NCBI GenBank assembly: GCA_039808765.1
Contig: JBDHTQ010000004.1
Span: forward strand, 124,001-188,000
Source of the DNA: JBDHTQ01 sp039808765
Lineage (GTDB): Bacteria > Pseudomonadota > Alphaproteobacteria > UBA2400
DNA length: 64,000 bases
Direction of reading: 5' to 3'
The translations under genes and the position numbers were made by a program. Under the pieces are notes generated by a model. It had not been told where the DNA came from. It was given only the letters and a program-made list of their open reading frames with translations, and did not search any database. Positions 1-8,963 of the stretch are shown here, in pieces (within the stretch, counting starts at the first letter, position 1; each line of letters opens with the position of its first letter).

Positions 1-440
1 TCAACCAGAAAAATTCTACCGCCGGGATGTAAAGAGGCGCGGACGCAGTTCAGAATATCTAGTCGCTTCGGCTCACTGCTAATGGTACCAAGCATCCAGC
101 AGGCGAGCGCGATATCGTATTTTCCGAGGTTGGGATTTTCAGCAGCATCGGCGTGAATGAATGAGATGTTTCTAAAGTTTCGGGTCTGCGCCCGCGCTAT
201 CGTCAGCTGCGCCTCAGCAGCGTCTAGCCCACAGATATGCTGCGCATGGGGAGCAAAAAGTCTTAGATATTTTCCGGTGCCGCAGCCGAGATCAAGCATG
301 GTCTTGTTTTCGATGTGGGGTAATAGCCAATTAAAGACCTGGCCTCGGGCATCTTCAGCTGCGCAAAACTCTTCATAAAGATTGGCCTTCTGGTAATAGA
401 CTTCTGATTTTTCTTGAAGGTTGTTCTTGGAATAGCTCAT
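1..440 (-). CDS. SAM-dependent methyltransferase (3' end outside window)
   Basis: The reading frame opens at an ATG at 438-440 and runs off the left edge, so about 146 N-terminal residues are visible. Residues about 48-57 read MLDLGCGTGK, the class I methyltransferase SAM-binding motif I; downstream come an acidic strand end (CGLDAAE) and a post-motif region ending LHPGGRIFLV. The start overlaps the stop of the upstream gene by four bases (ATGA), so the two are almost certainly translated as one operon. The substrate is unknown. Beside a BtaA-like domain, N- or C-methylation of an aminocarboxypropyl product is a reasonable guess, by analogy with betaine lipid synthesis, but that is inference. 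Confidence 0.85.
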   Translation of the reverse strand, partial: MSYSKNNLQEKSEVYYQKANLYEEFCAAEDARGQVFNWLLPHIENKTMLDLGCGTGKYLRLFAPHAQHICGLDAAEAQLTIARAQTRNFRNISFIHADAAENPNLGKYDIALACWMLGTISSEPKRLDILNCVRASLHPGGRIFLV

Positions 441-2800
441 GCTTTCTTTTCCCATAGCAGAATGATGTCTTTGTTGTTGTCTTCCCACGCGCTTTGAATC
501 TCGATTTCCGTGTAAACGCCGTCGGCGTAATGACCGAAAGCTTTATGGCGAGCTTCCGAGTCGTTGATCCGGCTGCGCACGTTTGATCCATTCATGTTGT
601 AGGCGTCAAAGACGTAGCCGAGAATCATCTGACCGCCGGGCCGAAGGCGTTTAGCCATTGGCGTAACGATCTTCGACCGGAACTCTTCAAGATAATCACT
701 GTCATACATGTGGTGCGCGTAATCGCTGAGGTTGGAGAGGAGGATGGTGTCGTAGCTGTCTTCCGTCTGTGCCATCTCTTCAGCTGTAAGGGTATTCCAT
801 TTCACCTCTAGCTTATGGCAAGCCGTCTGTGCTTTTGCATAGGCATCTATATTGGCGAGATAGGGATTGTTGAGAGCAATCCGCTCGCCTGACTGCTGTT
901 TGCGGAACAAAGCCGAATGGCGCATAGCTGAGCCATCCATGTTGAAGAATTTGTAGGCGCTATCAAAGAAGTATCTGGCAGAAAGACTTAATCCATCCCT
1001 GCAGATTTGATATCTATCGTGCTCCATAAGCAAGAGGAAATTCTGGAACTCTGAAATTCCGAAAGTATGGAGAGCTGCCAGCTTGAGTTCAGCCATATAT
1101 TTTGCAAGCAGGTTGACGTCAAAATTTACAACGCTCTTCGCCCCAGCCATACAGACGTTGATCAATTGATCGCCCGATGCACCGACGGTCAGGACGTCCT
1201 TGCCAGAAAAGTCGAGAAAGTTAAGATACCCGCCGATATTCTCTGTTGCGAAGGCATAGACAGGGCTCGCCTTTGAATAGCGCCCTCCGCGCTGAAGATT
1301 GGCGATCAGATCGCCTTCGAACAAGGAAGCGATGAATTCGGCCTCGGCAAATTGGGGAACGATTTGCATCGGGCAGCGATCAAGTCCTGATCGGGTAAGG
1401 CCAGTCACTAAATGCCGGAATGAAGTGTTCTCACGGTCCTCAAGAATTTCCCGTAGGGTGTGATCATGTAGCGTCTTTTCTGCGATATAAGTCGGGCGGC
1501 GCTCCGCCACCCACGTGCAGGGTGAAATACGCCCTTTATGGTCGATAAAGAGGAACCGCTCTCCACCAGGGCAGGCGCCGCAGCCCTCCTTCACCGTTTC
1601 GGCGAAGTTGCCGTTGACTTTGATGCGGCCCGAGAATTCCGCGCGAAGCGCCTCGATCTCAGCCTTCATTTCGCTGATGGGACGGTCACACAACATGGCT
1701 GGACGGTTGCGCATGCGTCCGACCGGTTCCATCAGGGAATAAATCACCTCATTGCAACCAAGCTCAAAACAGAATTCGGTGATTGCCCGCATTTCGTTCT
1801 GATTGTTCCGGTAAAGAACGCAACCAATACGCACATAAATTCCGTTGTCTACAAGATGTTTTAAGCCATTAATCGTCGGTGTATAAGTTCGCTTTCCACG
1901 TATTGCTTCCTGCAGCTCTTGCGTATGCCCGTCGAGGCTGACATGAACCATATCAAGCTTCAGAGAAGCTAGTTCCTGCACCACCTCTGCCGTGATGAAG
2001 GCGGCGTTTGTCGAGAGGTCCGTTCGGAAGTTCTGCTGGCGAGCATACTTCAGAATATCCATAAGATCGGGTCGCGTAAACGGCTCGCCCCCCGTGATCT
2101 TGAGATGCGTGAACCCGCATTCCTTCAGACCATCGATTGTCTCGTAAATTTTGGCCGTGGAAAGTTCATCGGCCTGCGGGCGCGAGGTCGAGCTGAAAAT
2201 GCAGTAACGGCAGCCGTAGTTGCAGGTATTAGTTATTTCCCAGATGACTCGGCCGCCATGGCGGGGAATGCGGAAGAGGCAGAACGACGTTGCAGGATCG
2301 TAATCATCGGCGCAGAGTTCATAGGCTTTCTCTATATTATCGTCGATCAACCCAGCGGTTGTATCCACAAGTTGATATGGTTTGCCATATTGTTCAAGAA
2401 GAGTGATTATCTCTGACGTTGGCATTTGCCTCTTTAAGCGCGCATCAATCTGCGCGTTCGAAAGATCTCCGCCTTGGAGGCGCGCCATGCGCTCAATATC
2501 ATTGCAATGCACGACGATGACACCGTCGACCATATCGAGATATCCATCCTCGATAAGTCGCGCCCATTCTAGGACGACAAGACCTTCCGCAGCCTGGACT
2601 TGCCGTTGCGCCTCGGTGCGCGTAGACTCGCTTACTTTCTCCCACAAAGCCTCAAAATGATCGGGGTCGGAGCCACCGATAGTGCGGCGTATCGTGTCGA
2701 TGGAAACAAGAGTGGCTCCCACTTTTTTGACCAGACGATCCGCCAGCGTCGTTTTTCCCGCTCCCATGCCGCCCGTAATGCCGATGACGCGTGAGGCCAT
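437..2800 (-). CDS. Trifunctional fusion: CoaE-like P-loop kinase, radical SAM enzyme, BtaA/DUF3419-like transferase
   Basis: About 787 residues with three recognisable parts. Residues 1-165 resemble dephospho-CoA kinase: Walker A GGMGAGKTT near the N-terminus and a lid-like R-x-x-x-Q region (ARLKRQMP). Residues about 175-500 are a radical SAM domain with the cluster motif CNYGCRYC, a GGEPF motif, and a later cysteine group (GCGACPGG, then SPCTW) like a SPASM/Twitch region. From about residue 530 the sequence (TVGASGDQ, then NFDVN and ELKLAALH) resembles DUF3419/BtaA, which transfers the 3-amino-3-carboxypropyl group of SAM. I chose the ATG at 2800 because it lies one base after the upstream stop and starts right before the P-loop; a longer frame reaches 2851. 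The combined reaction is unknown. Confidence 0.75.
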   Translation of the reverse strand: MASRVIGITGGMGAGKTTLADRLVKKVGATLVSIDTIRRTIGGSDPDHFEALWEKVSESTRTEAQRQVQAAEGLVVLEWARLIEDGYLDMVDGVIVVHCNDIERMARLQGGDLSNAQIDARLKRQMPTSEIITLLEQYGKPYQLVDTTAGLIDDNIEKAYELCADDYDPATSFCLFRIPRHGGRVIWEITNTCNYGCRYCIFSSTSRPQADELSTAKIYETIDGLKECGFTHLKITGGEPFTRPDLMDILKYARQQNFRTDLSTNAAFITAEVVQELASLKLDMVHVSLDGHTQELQEAIRGKRTYTPTINGLKHLVDNGIYVRIGCVLYRNNQNEMRAITEFCFELGCNEVIYSLMEPVGRMRNRPAMLCDRPISEMKAEIEALRAEFSGRIKVNGNFAETVKEGCGACPGGERFLFIDHKGRISPCTWVAERRPTYIAEKTLHDHTLREILEDRENTSFRHLVTGLTRSGLDRCPMQIVPQFAEAEFIASLFEGDLIANLQRGGRYSKASPVYAFATENIGGYLNFLDFSGKDVLTVGASGDQLINVCMAGAKSVVNFDVNLLAKYMAELKLAALHTFGISEFQNFLLLMEHDRYQICRDGLSLSARYFFDSAYKFFNMDGSAMRHSALFRKQQSGERIALNNPYLANIDAYAKAQTACHKLEVKWNTLTAEEMAQTEDSYDTILLSNLSDYAHHMYDSDYLEEFRSKIVTPMAKRLRPGGQMILGYVFDAYNMNGSNVRSRINDSEARHKAFGHYADGVYTEIEIQSAWEDNNKDIILLWEKKA

Positions 2801-2801
2801 T

Positions 2802-4196
2802 CTAATATTCCCAGCCAAGGCCATAGCGCAGCGGGCAGAGCGACACGACATTCATATTTGGTGTGCGGTACCGAAGTGCCTCCACGTTCATAAATTCATC
2901 CGGGTGGCGGACCACAGCATAGCCACCCCCGCTCAGTTCTGCTGCGATGCCCTCGACGGCTTCGCGCACCCGCTCGGAGCTTACCTTGGCTAGGTTCTGG
3001 TTCTGCATGCCCTGATGAATGTATTGCGTCGAAGGAATGTCGGAATAATCCTCATAAATTCTGCTACCCATGCGGATGGCCAGATGGTGCAGCCGCACTT
3101 CTTCAGTGCGAAGTTCCAGAATGAGATCGGCCGTGCGTTGGAGTTCATCCTCAGTTGATCCGGGCAGATCCATGATCCAGCTTGTCCGCACGCGGAAACC
3201 CATCTCTCGTGTGCGATTCACGATGCGGCGCACATCGTCCGCATTGACCTTCTTGTGGATAGAGTTTAGAAGCCGATCATCGCCGGATTCGACGCCATAG
3301 TGGATCCAGCGGAATCCCGCCTCATGCATGGTTTCCATCATCTCTTCTTCGAACAGGTTGAGCGAGCCGAGGCACCCCATTGCGACTTTTATCTTGCGCG
3401 CGATAAGTTCTTCGCAGATATCCTTCATACGTTTGCGTCCGACGGTTGCGTTATCGTCGAGGAACAAAATTTTCTTCGCGCCGCATTCATTGACGAGATA
3501 CTCAATCTCATTTGCGATGGCTCCAGCACTGCGTCCGCGCCAGTTGCCCCAGAATCCGGGGACATGGCAGAAATCGCATTTCATGTGGCATCCACGGCTG
3601 GAAAGGATGGTACGTACATCGATATAGGCATCAAGGTCAACGAGGCTGCGTTTAGCGATGGGAAGCGTGTCGAGATCGAACGGCTGGCTTGGGCGATCCG
3701 TGACGTGAATGTCTAGACTTCCGTCCAGATAGCAAATCCCCGGTATTTGCTTGAGCGAATTCTGAGACCATGTTGGTACCGCAAGTAGCGCGCTCAGAGC
3801 CAGCTCCATCTCATGCCGTATCAGAACATCTACAGGCGTCCCGCTGAAAAGAAGCTGCTCAGGCTTATAGGTCGCCGTTTTCCCACCAACGATGACCTTT
3901 GCCCCCCGCGCCCTAGCCTGATCAGCGATGTTCCGAACAGCCTCAAGCGTCCCATCGCAATGAAGAGGGATGTGATAATCATAGATGATAATGGCGATAT
4001 CATATGCAAAATCGGTCATATGATTTTTGAAATCTTCCGGTCGGATCTGGCGGACATCCATATCCAACAGTCGCACTTCATGGCCGAGCACCGCGACAAA
4101 GGATGCCGTAACCAAAACATCGATTGGCTCGATCAGGATACCCTTGGAACTGAACGGCACATTTGGCGGATTGATGATCAATGCCTTCATTTCCAA
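2802..4196 (-). CDS. B12-binding-domain radical SAM protein
   Basis: A protein of 464 residues. The first 150 residues look like the Rossmann-type cobalamin-binding domain of this family (ALIINPP at the start, VIVGGKTA, then VDVLIRHEME). The central radical SAM motif is CHMKCDFC (CxxxCxxC), followed by FLDDNAT and YGVESGDD, both typical of B12-type radical SAM enzymes. Members perform C- or P-methylations, ring formations and related radical chemistry, often in natural product pathways. It is the first visible gene of an operon with the fusion protein and a methyltransferase, with essentially no gaps between them. There is a second possible start two codons in. The substrate cannot be told. 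Confidence 0.85.
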   Translation of the reverse strand: MEMKALIINPPNVPFSSKGILIEPIDVLVTASFVAVLGHEVRLLDMDVRQIRPEDFKNHMTDFAYDIAIIIYDYHIPLHCDGTLEAVRNIADQARARGAKVIVGGKTATYKPEQLLFSGTPVDVLIRHEMELALSALLAVPTWSQNSLKQIPGICYLDGSLDIHVTDRPSQPFDLDTLPIAKRSLVDLDAYIDVRTILSSRGCHMKCDFCHVPGFWGNWRGRSAGAIANEIEYLVNECGAKKILFLDDNATVGRKRMKDICEELIARKIKVAMGCLGSLNLFEEEMMETMHEAGFRWIHYGVESGDDRLLNSIHKKVNADDVRRIVNRTREMGFRVRTSWIMDLPGSTEDELQRTADLILELRTEEVRLHHLAIRMGSRIYEDYSDIPSTQYIHQGMQNQNLAKVSSERVREAVEGIAAELSGGGYAVVRHPDEFMNVEALRYRTPNMNVVSLCPLRYGLGWEY

Positions 4197-5048
4197 ATGT
4201 TTACCTCAATTCTTAAAAGATGGGGCAGACTAACATATCTCTCTTCGAGAAATCCACTTTAATATATTGAACTCAAGCCTTGTTTTCTGGCCTCGCGTCC
4301 GAACCTACGGACCTCCAAAATAGCCATCATTTACCCCGGTTAAGGTATAGCACCGAGTGCTATTAACATCAAGGTAGTATACCTGTGTGTTTGGGTCATT
4401 CTGAGATCAGGTTTCTCACCTGAATCTCTCCCTTGCAGAGGAGAGTCCTGCAATCGGTATCCTGCATCGTTGCAGAGCAACATTTCTGTTATGAAATGAC
4501 ATAATATCAGCTGGTTAGGCCATATCATGACAGGAATTAGCCATGGTTGGGCATATAGTTGCTGGTCGGACCGGGAGTTCGACTCTCCTTTGCTCCACCA
4601 TTCCGTCAGGGCGGTCAGGCCATTTTGCATATATCCCCTGCTTTTTCCCCGATTGAGGGGGTATTTCGCCACCACCGGGTCGGGGAGAGCGAACTTCCCG
4701 CCCTTAATCGGCCTCTTCGGGCTAGAATTCTCCGTTTCAGATTGTGTCCGACCCGATAGACCGTTATTGGGCTGCATCAAAGCTAAGCGTATGGCGCTGT
4801 TCCTGCCACATGAGAGAAAGGGGTTTGCTGACCAGCTTTTCTTTGCTCAGGCCGTCCGGCTGCTTGCCAGCGAGGATATCCTTGTTGTTAATAATGATCC
4901 CATCATCTGCTGAAACTACAGCTGAAACTACAGATGCTGACAGCCAAACGAGCAGCGTTTTTAGCTTGGTAGTTTCTGTCGGGGTATGCAAGAATGACGA
5001 GATAAAAATAGGTAGGTTATCTTGGAAAGAATTGCCTGCGATAGAGAA
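4197..5048. other. Gene-poor stretch between the radical SAM operon and the nucleotidyltransferase gene
   Basis: About 850 bases without a convincing gene. It holds the tmRNA-3'-end-like sequence at about 4550-4600 and short open frames on both strands without good start sites. The open frames crossing 4600 are by-products of the structured RNA-like sequence. No transposase or integrase could be read here. Confidence 0.5.
4550..4600 (+). ncRNA. tmRNA (ssrA) 3'-end-like sequence, probably a relic or attachment site
   Basis: The sequence carries a TCGGAC box, a T-arm of the form GGGAG-TTCGACT-CTCCT, a seven-base acceptor strand TTGCTCC, the discriminator A and an encoded CCA ending at 4600. 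The TCGGAC box immediately before the T-arm and the ending CTCCACCA are characteristic of tmRNA rather than of ordinary tRNA. I could not find the matching 5' acceptor strand (GGAGCAA or wobble variants), the tag-coding sequence or a D-arm on either side, including downstream, where the permuted alphaproteobacterial gene would place them. It is therefore read as a 3' fragment, such as integrating elements leave behind, not as a working gene. A divergent two-piece tmRNA acceptor is the alternative. Confidence 0.45.
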
Positions 5049-5765
5049 ATGATTACCCTGCCTCCAGCGCATGAGTTTGCGAAGTTGGAGACGAAGGTGT
5101 TTCGCACACTTAAAGATGCACACTTGGCAATGCGTGATATTGAGGAGCTGCCATTTTTTAAAATGTCCGATGAAAAGTTGCGGCCTGATATTAGAAAGGT
5201 AGTAAAAGTAATTCTAGATTTGACGCCCGAGCTAGTTAAGTTTGTCCAAGCGCAGTTTGACAGCAAAATTCTACATTTGTCGCTTGGCGGGTCGGCTGTT
5301 TTTAGGAGCAACCCAGCTGACTTGGATTTTAATTTAATCGTTAGTGGGTCTCATTTTTCATATCGGGAATATGCTTTTAGTCAAATTGGGATACGAGGCG
5401 CGCCGCAAGATATCCTTGATCAATTTTCTTTTATTGCGTTTGGCGCAGATAATCTCGCTGGCACTGCTGCATGTGAGGATAGTATTTTAAACAAAGGATA
5501 TTTGCACCAAGACATCATAAGCAGAGAGTTGATAATTTATGATATGCGGAATTTGCTTCTCTACGGACATCCAGTCACGGTTTCTCCAGGAGTAGACTTG
5601 ATACTGAAGCGTGTGATGACTGGTATTGGCTTTGCTCGCCGGGGGCTTACAGGAGAGGTCGTGCGCTACACGACTCCAGAGAGAAAAATAAGAAAAGCTG
5701 TTTCAAGAATTGAAGAGGCGGAAGCTATCATCAAGGAGCTTATTCGCCGTGGTGCATCAGGCTAA
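5049..5765 (+). CDS. Nucleotidyltransferase-fold protein
   Basis: A protein of 238 residues from the ATG at 5049; a longer frame from 5022 exists. Residues about 80-100 read LGGSAVFRS, then ADLDFN. This is the GS...DxD pattern of the polymerase-beta-like nucleotidyltransferase fold, where the two aspartates bind metal. A possible helical substrate-binding part follows and the C-terminus is basic. Such proteins transfer nucleotides to antibiotics, RNA or proteins, or act as MNT-type toxin-antitoxin components; no helical HEPN partner is visible beside it. The gene converges on the next one with a four-base overlap. Confidence 0.6.
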   Translation: MITLPPAHEFAKLETKVFRTLKDAHLAMRDIEELPFFKMSDEKLRPDIRKVVKVILDLTPELVKFVQAQFDSKILHLSLGGSAVFRSNPADLDFNLIVSGSHFSYREYAFSQIGIRGAPQDILDQFSFIAFGADNLAGTAACEDSILNKGYLHQDIISRELIIYDMRNLLLYGHPVTVSPGVDLILKRVMTGIGFARRGLTGEVVRYTTPERKIRKAVSRIEEAEAIIKELIRRGASG

Positions 5766-6829
5766 CAGGCCGGCCCCTTGCTTTTAATACTGGCTATTGA
5801 TTGTTCGATTACAACTGACATATCGCTGGAATTAATAGCTGATAACCTGTTGTAGAGAGTTGCCAAGACTGATTGATCTTTCTGAAAGCGCAAACCCATC
5901 CTTCTGGAATAGGTCAGTAGTTCTTTTTGTCTTGAAGAGTAGCTCCAGTTTTTGCCATCAAGACTAAGTAGCGAAAGCAAGCGAAGAATTTCTGGCTCAC
6001 TGACTATGCTTCGGATAGCAGGATCTGCGAGCACCTCATTTGCAGGCATCTTTGACAGCCCAATATAGCCGAGTGGTGGTAAGCTTAGATTCCGGAATCC
6101 AAAATTGAATGGTGCGACCTTATTAAGAGTGCCAAGTCCAACAAACGCCCACGCGCGATCATGAGACAGCTTCTCAGCTAGGTATATGGGAAATAGGGCA
6201 TTGCTCACTCTAGGGTCAAGTTTAAGGTCATTTAAGCCAATTGAATTGAGTGGAACTCCGGTCTTTCTCTTTTTGCTAATGAGAGCTTGCTGCGGCATAG
6301 AGGCAAGCTGACCTGACCAGTTAGATGGTTTGTTGATAATAGGCAGATATAGTGATAATTCATTTGCATGATGGGCGAGCGGCATACTTAAAATATTGCG
6401 CGTTTGATGAGCGGGGGTGATTGGTTTTCCGCAGTTCGCGCAATCAACGGGTGCAGGCGCTGTAGCAAAGGCCTGAGGGCCGTCACAGCTGCTACAAACT
6501 AGAATTTTTTGCTGGCTGAGGGTGATCGTACCACTCTCAATCGCGCGCATGAGTTGAACTCCCACCCAACTATGAAAAGCTGGATCGTTATCAAAGTAAT
6601 GAGGCTTGTCTTTGCTGTACATGCTATAAGCACGCAGTGTGTCTTCATAGCGCTTAAAGGGATCATCAATTCCGGTTTTAAGTCCGGTATTCCACAGAGC
6701 GTGGCCAGTTAGTCCCGGGATATGTAATTCGTTAAAAATATCAGTTAGTACAACAGGGAGCAGTCTCCCTGGAGCAGAGATGGATAAGTTAGCCATTCCC
6801 ACTGGCGAGGTTGTTATTATGGTTTTCAT
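5762..6829 (-). CDS. Degenerate class I aminoacyl-tRNA-synthetase-like protein (MetRS-like)
   Basis: A protein of 355 residues. Residues about 111-135 contain two CxxC knuckles (CSSC and CANC) placed as in the zinc-binding insert of methionyl-tRNA synthetase. Further on, LPPLGYIGLSKMPANEV lies where the KMSKS loop would be (KMPAN), preceded by a segment resembling the second half of the Rossmann fold. The N-terminal part (ISAPGRLLP) sits where HIGH would be but does not match it. The usual anticodon-binding domain is missing, as the protein is far shorter than MetRS. If the relationship is real, it is a synthetase paralogue with changed signature motifs, perhaps activating an amino acid for a small metabolite. 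The start is preceded by a GGGGG ribosome site. Confidence 0.4.
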   Translation of the reverse strand: MKTIITTSPVGMANLSISAPGRLLPVVLTDIFNELHIPGLTGHALWNTGLKTGIDDPFKRYEDTLRAYSMYSKDKPHYFDNDPAFHSWVGVQLMRAIESGTITLSQQKILVCSSCDGPQAFATAPAPVDCANCGKPITPAHQTRNILSMPLAHHANELSLYLPIINKPSNWSGQLASMPQQALISKKRKTGVPLNSIGLNDLKLDPRVSNALFPIYLAEKLSHDRAWAFVGLGTLNKVAPFNFGFRNLSLPPLGYIGLSKMPANEVLADPAIRSIVSEPEILRLLSLLSLDGKNWSYSSRQKELLTYSRRMGLRFQKDQSVLATLYNRLSAINSSDMSVVIEQSIASIKSKGPAC

Positions 6830-6909
6830 TATGCCCCCATGGATTTTTAATCACATTTAAGTGAGCAAGGTCAACGTTGAATTGTAGGTGGCCATCCGTT
6901 TTTGTATGA

Positions 6910-7833
6910 TCATAACTTAATAAATCTGGAGATTTCTAATTTAAGTAATTTGTCCTGTAGTGGGCTGCCATGTCCATAATCGGGCACGATGAACAGTTTT
7001 GAGTTATTCATCGCTTTATGAAGAGCCCACGCCTGCTCAGGCGGGCAGACAAAATCGAGGCGATTATGAACAATGAGAGTGTGTTTATCTTTGATGATGT
7101 CGATGTTATCCAGAATTTGGTTGTCACAGAGGAAGAAATTTTCTTTTTCATAATGCATACGAATCCTGAAATTATCTAGATGTGCGCCACTGGGTTCGTT
7201 CTGGCTAATTTCTGGCGATAGGCTGCCAAGTTCATGCTCATAGCTGCCGTATTTGTTCAGTGCTGAGATGCATTGTTGTTTGTCACCTGATAATGCTAGA
7301 GCGGCGTAATATTGCTGTGCGTTCGTATTTTTCGGCAGATTAGATGTAACGTTCTCCATAAGGTCAGGATAGAAGCGACCAGAATCGTGTGCGATCCAAT
7401 CAATGTCCACGCGACGGGCAAGAAAAGCTTGGGTGATAATGATCTTATTGACCAGCGCTGGGTAAGTTTCTGCAAAGACTAAAGCGAGCGTTGCGCCCCA
7501 CGAACAGCCGTAAATTACTGCGTGATCAATGTTGAGCTTATCAAGAAGCCTTTTTGCATCGTGAACGGTATGTTGTGTTGTGTTTTCCTCTAATTTGCCG
7601 GTTGGTAGCGATTTTCCGCGACCACGTTGATCGAACATTATGATACGACAGACATTCAAATTAAAAGCATTTGCATGTTTTGGTTTGCTAAAAGAGCCAG
7701 GGCCACCATGAAAGGAGAGAATTGGCAGTCCATTTGGATTCCCAAACTCATGAAAGTAGACCAAATGTCCATCCTCTTCGGGAAGATAGCCTGTATTGAA
7801 CGGTTTGTGTTCTCTGCTTATAAAGGTAAACAT
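6910..7833 (-). CDS. pip: Prolyl iminopeptidase-like alpha/beta hydrolase (peptidase family S33)
   Basis: A protein of 307 residues with the family features in order: oxyanion segment HGGPG near residue 43, DQRGRGKS, the nucleophile elbow GCSWG with Ser111, a helical cap region, then HNRLDFVCP (acid) and YGHGSP (catalytic His) near the C-terminus. The family removes N-terminal proline or hydrolyses related amides and esters in the cytoplasm. It lies in a minus-strand run between the sulfotransferase and the synthetase-like gene, which hints at a shared small-molecule or peptide pathway rather than general peptide turnover. Confidence 0.8.
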   Translation of the reverse strand: MFTFISREHKPFNTGYLPEEDGHLVYFHEFGNPNGLPILSFHGGPGSFSKPKHANAFNLNVCRIIMFDQRGRGKSLPTGKLEENTTQHTVHDAKRLLDKLNIDHAVIYGCSWGATLALVFAETYPALVNKIIITQAFLARRVDIDWIAHDSGRFYPDLMENVTSNLPKNTNAQQYYAALALSGDKQQCISALNKYGSYEHELGSLSPEISQNEPSGAHLDNFRIRMHYEKENFFLCDNQILDNIDIIKDKHTLIVHNRLDFVCPPEQAWALHKAMNNSKLFIVPDYGHGSPLQDKLLKLEISRFIKL

Positions 7834-7894
7834 GGATTATTCCAATATTATAGTACGATGAAGAAATATACTAACGACGATGAAAAAGTCAAAG

Positions 7895-8719
7895 CTAACT
7901 GGATGAGCTATTATGTTCTTGAGTTTGAAAATTATGCATGGGTTTGATATCTATGCCTGAAATCTGTTTAATCTTGCGGCAAATAGGCATGACAATATGG
8001 CTTACATATTTTTCATCAGCTTCAGACCACCGCAGTGGGTTGATTGTTGGTATGGGTCTGTATACCAGAGAGCCACTTTCATCTTTTATAATCGGTGTCG
8101 GTCGGTCTGACTTGCTTGCGTGAGTAACGGAAAATATGGACCGATCAAAAGGTCCACTGATATTGAGCTGTAAGAGCATCGCCTCAAGATCGGTGAGGGT
8201 GACTTCTGGTTCTGCGCAGAGCCTGTCATATGAAATAAATACAGTTCTTTCCTTCGGCAAAAGGTCAATATAGTCGTTAAATTCAGCCCACAATGAAGCC
8301 CGCTCTACATCCGTTGGGCCTGCCCATGTATATCCATTAGTCCAAGAGGTACGCATGCTTTGTATGACGCCGGCATAGTGGCGCACACTCATAATGTATA
8401 TCGCGTTAGGAAAAATTGCCTCAAGCTCAGGTATTATTCGGGTATTCCATGGCGTATCTTCTACAAACTTTTCCACTCCATTTTCCCGGCATATTTTTTC
8501 GATAAAACTTTGCGATTGGGTTTTGAGCAGATCGAGGTATTGTTGCTTAAATTTTGATGGGGCTTTGGCATACTTATGCTGGGCAGTATACGTGGAAAAA
8601 TAAAAAGCCCCTAGCTCACCCACATTTAAGACGCTAGGTGCAGTGCCGATGAAAGCGCCGACAACCGTAGTGCCAGATCTCATACATCCTATGCTGAATA
8701 TTGGTGTCAAATCAGACAT
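7895..8719 (-). CDS. Sulfotransferase
   Basis: A protein of 274 residues. The N-terminus reads SIGCMRSGTTVVGAF, matching the 5'-phosphosulfate-binding loop of PAPS-dependent sulfotransferases (xxRSGTT), and RHYAGVIQSM lies where the 3'-phosphate-binding region with its conserved Arg and Ser falls. FVEDTPW is also typical of this group. It would transfer a sulfate from PAPS to a hydroxyl or amine of a carbohydrate, peptide or metabolite. It is the most upstream gene of a three-gene minus-strand run (sulfotransferase, S33 peptidase, synthetase-like protein), separated by 61-80 bases. Confidence 0.85.
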   Translation of the reverse strand: MSDLTPIFSIGCMRSGTTVVGAFIGTAPSVLNVGELGAFYFSTYTAQHKYAKAPSKFKQQYLDLLKTQSQSFIEKICRENGVEKFVEDTPWNTRIIPELEAIFPNAIYIMSVRHYAGVIQSMRTSWTNGYTWAGPTDVERASLWAEFNDYIDLLPKERTVFISYDRLCAEPEVTLTDLEAMLLQLNISGPFDRSIFSVTHASKSDRPTPIIKDESGSLVYRPIPTINPLRWSEADEKYVSHIVMPICRKIKQISGIDIKPMHNFQTQEHNSSSS

Positions 8720-8963
8720 GTCTTCACCAGATGGTCAATAAGTTATCCAAAATCGCAACAACAGTCTAATTCTTCTGTAGGTAGGAATATAGCGGAATCT
8801 GATATGCGAGTTGACATGCTCACCGAAAATGTCGCCAGCATGAGGTAGTGTCTGCAACAAATATTGACGATTTTTTCTGTCGGCTCTTGCGATGATGGCC
8901 TGTAGATGCGTATATCTCTATGTAGCATAAATCAGAAGTGTTTTATCAGTCAGGATAATACGT

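Noticed and set aside
4340..4913. Overlapping frames on both strands over 4340-4913
   Set aside because: They cross the tmRNA-like 3' end and contain the typical false peptide produced by T-arm sequences; no ribosome sites or family match.
4601..5048. Coding piece of a permuted two-piece tmRNA downstream of the acceptor-like sequence
   Set aside because: No tag-peptide sequence, no matching acceptor strand and no pseudoknot-like repeats could be read.
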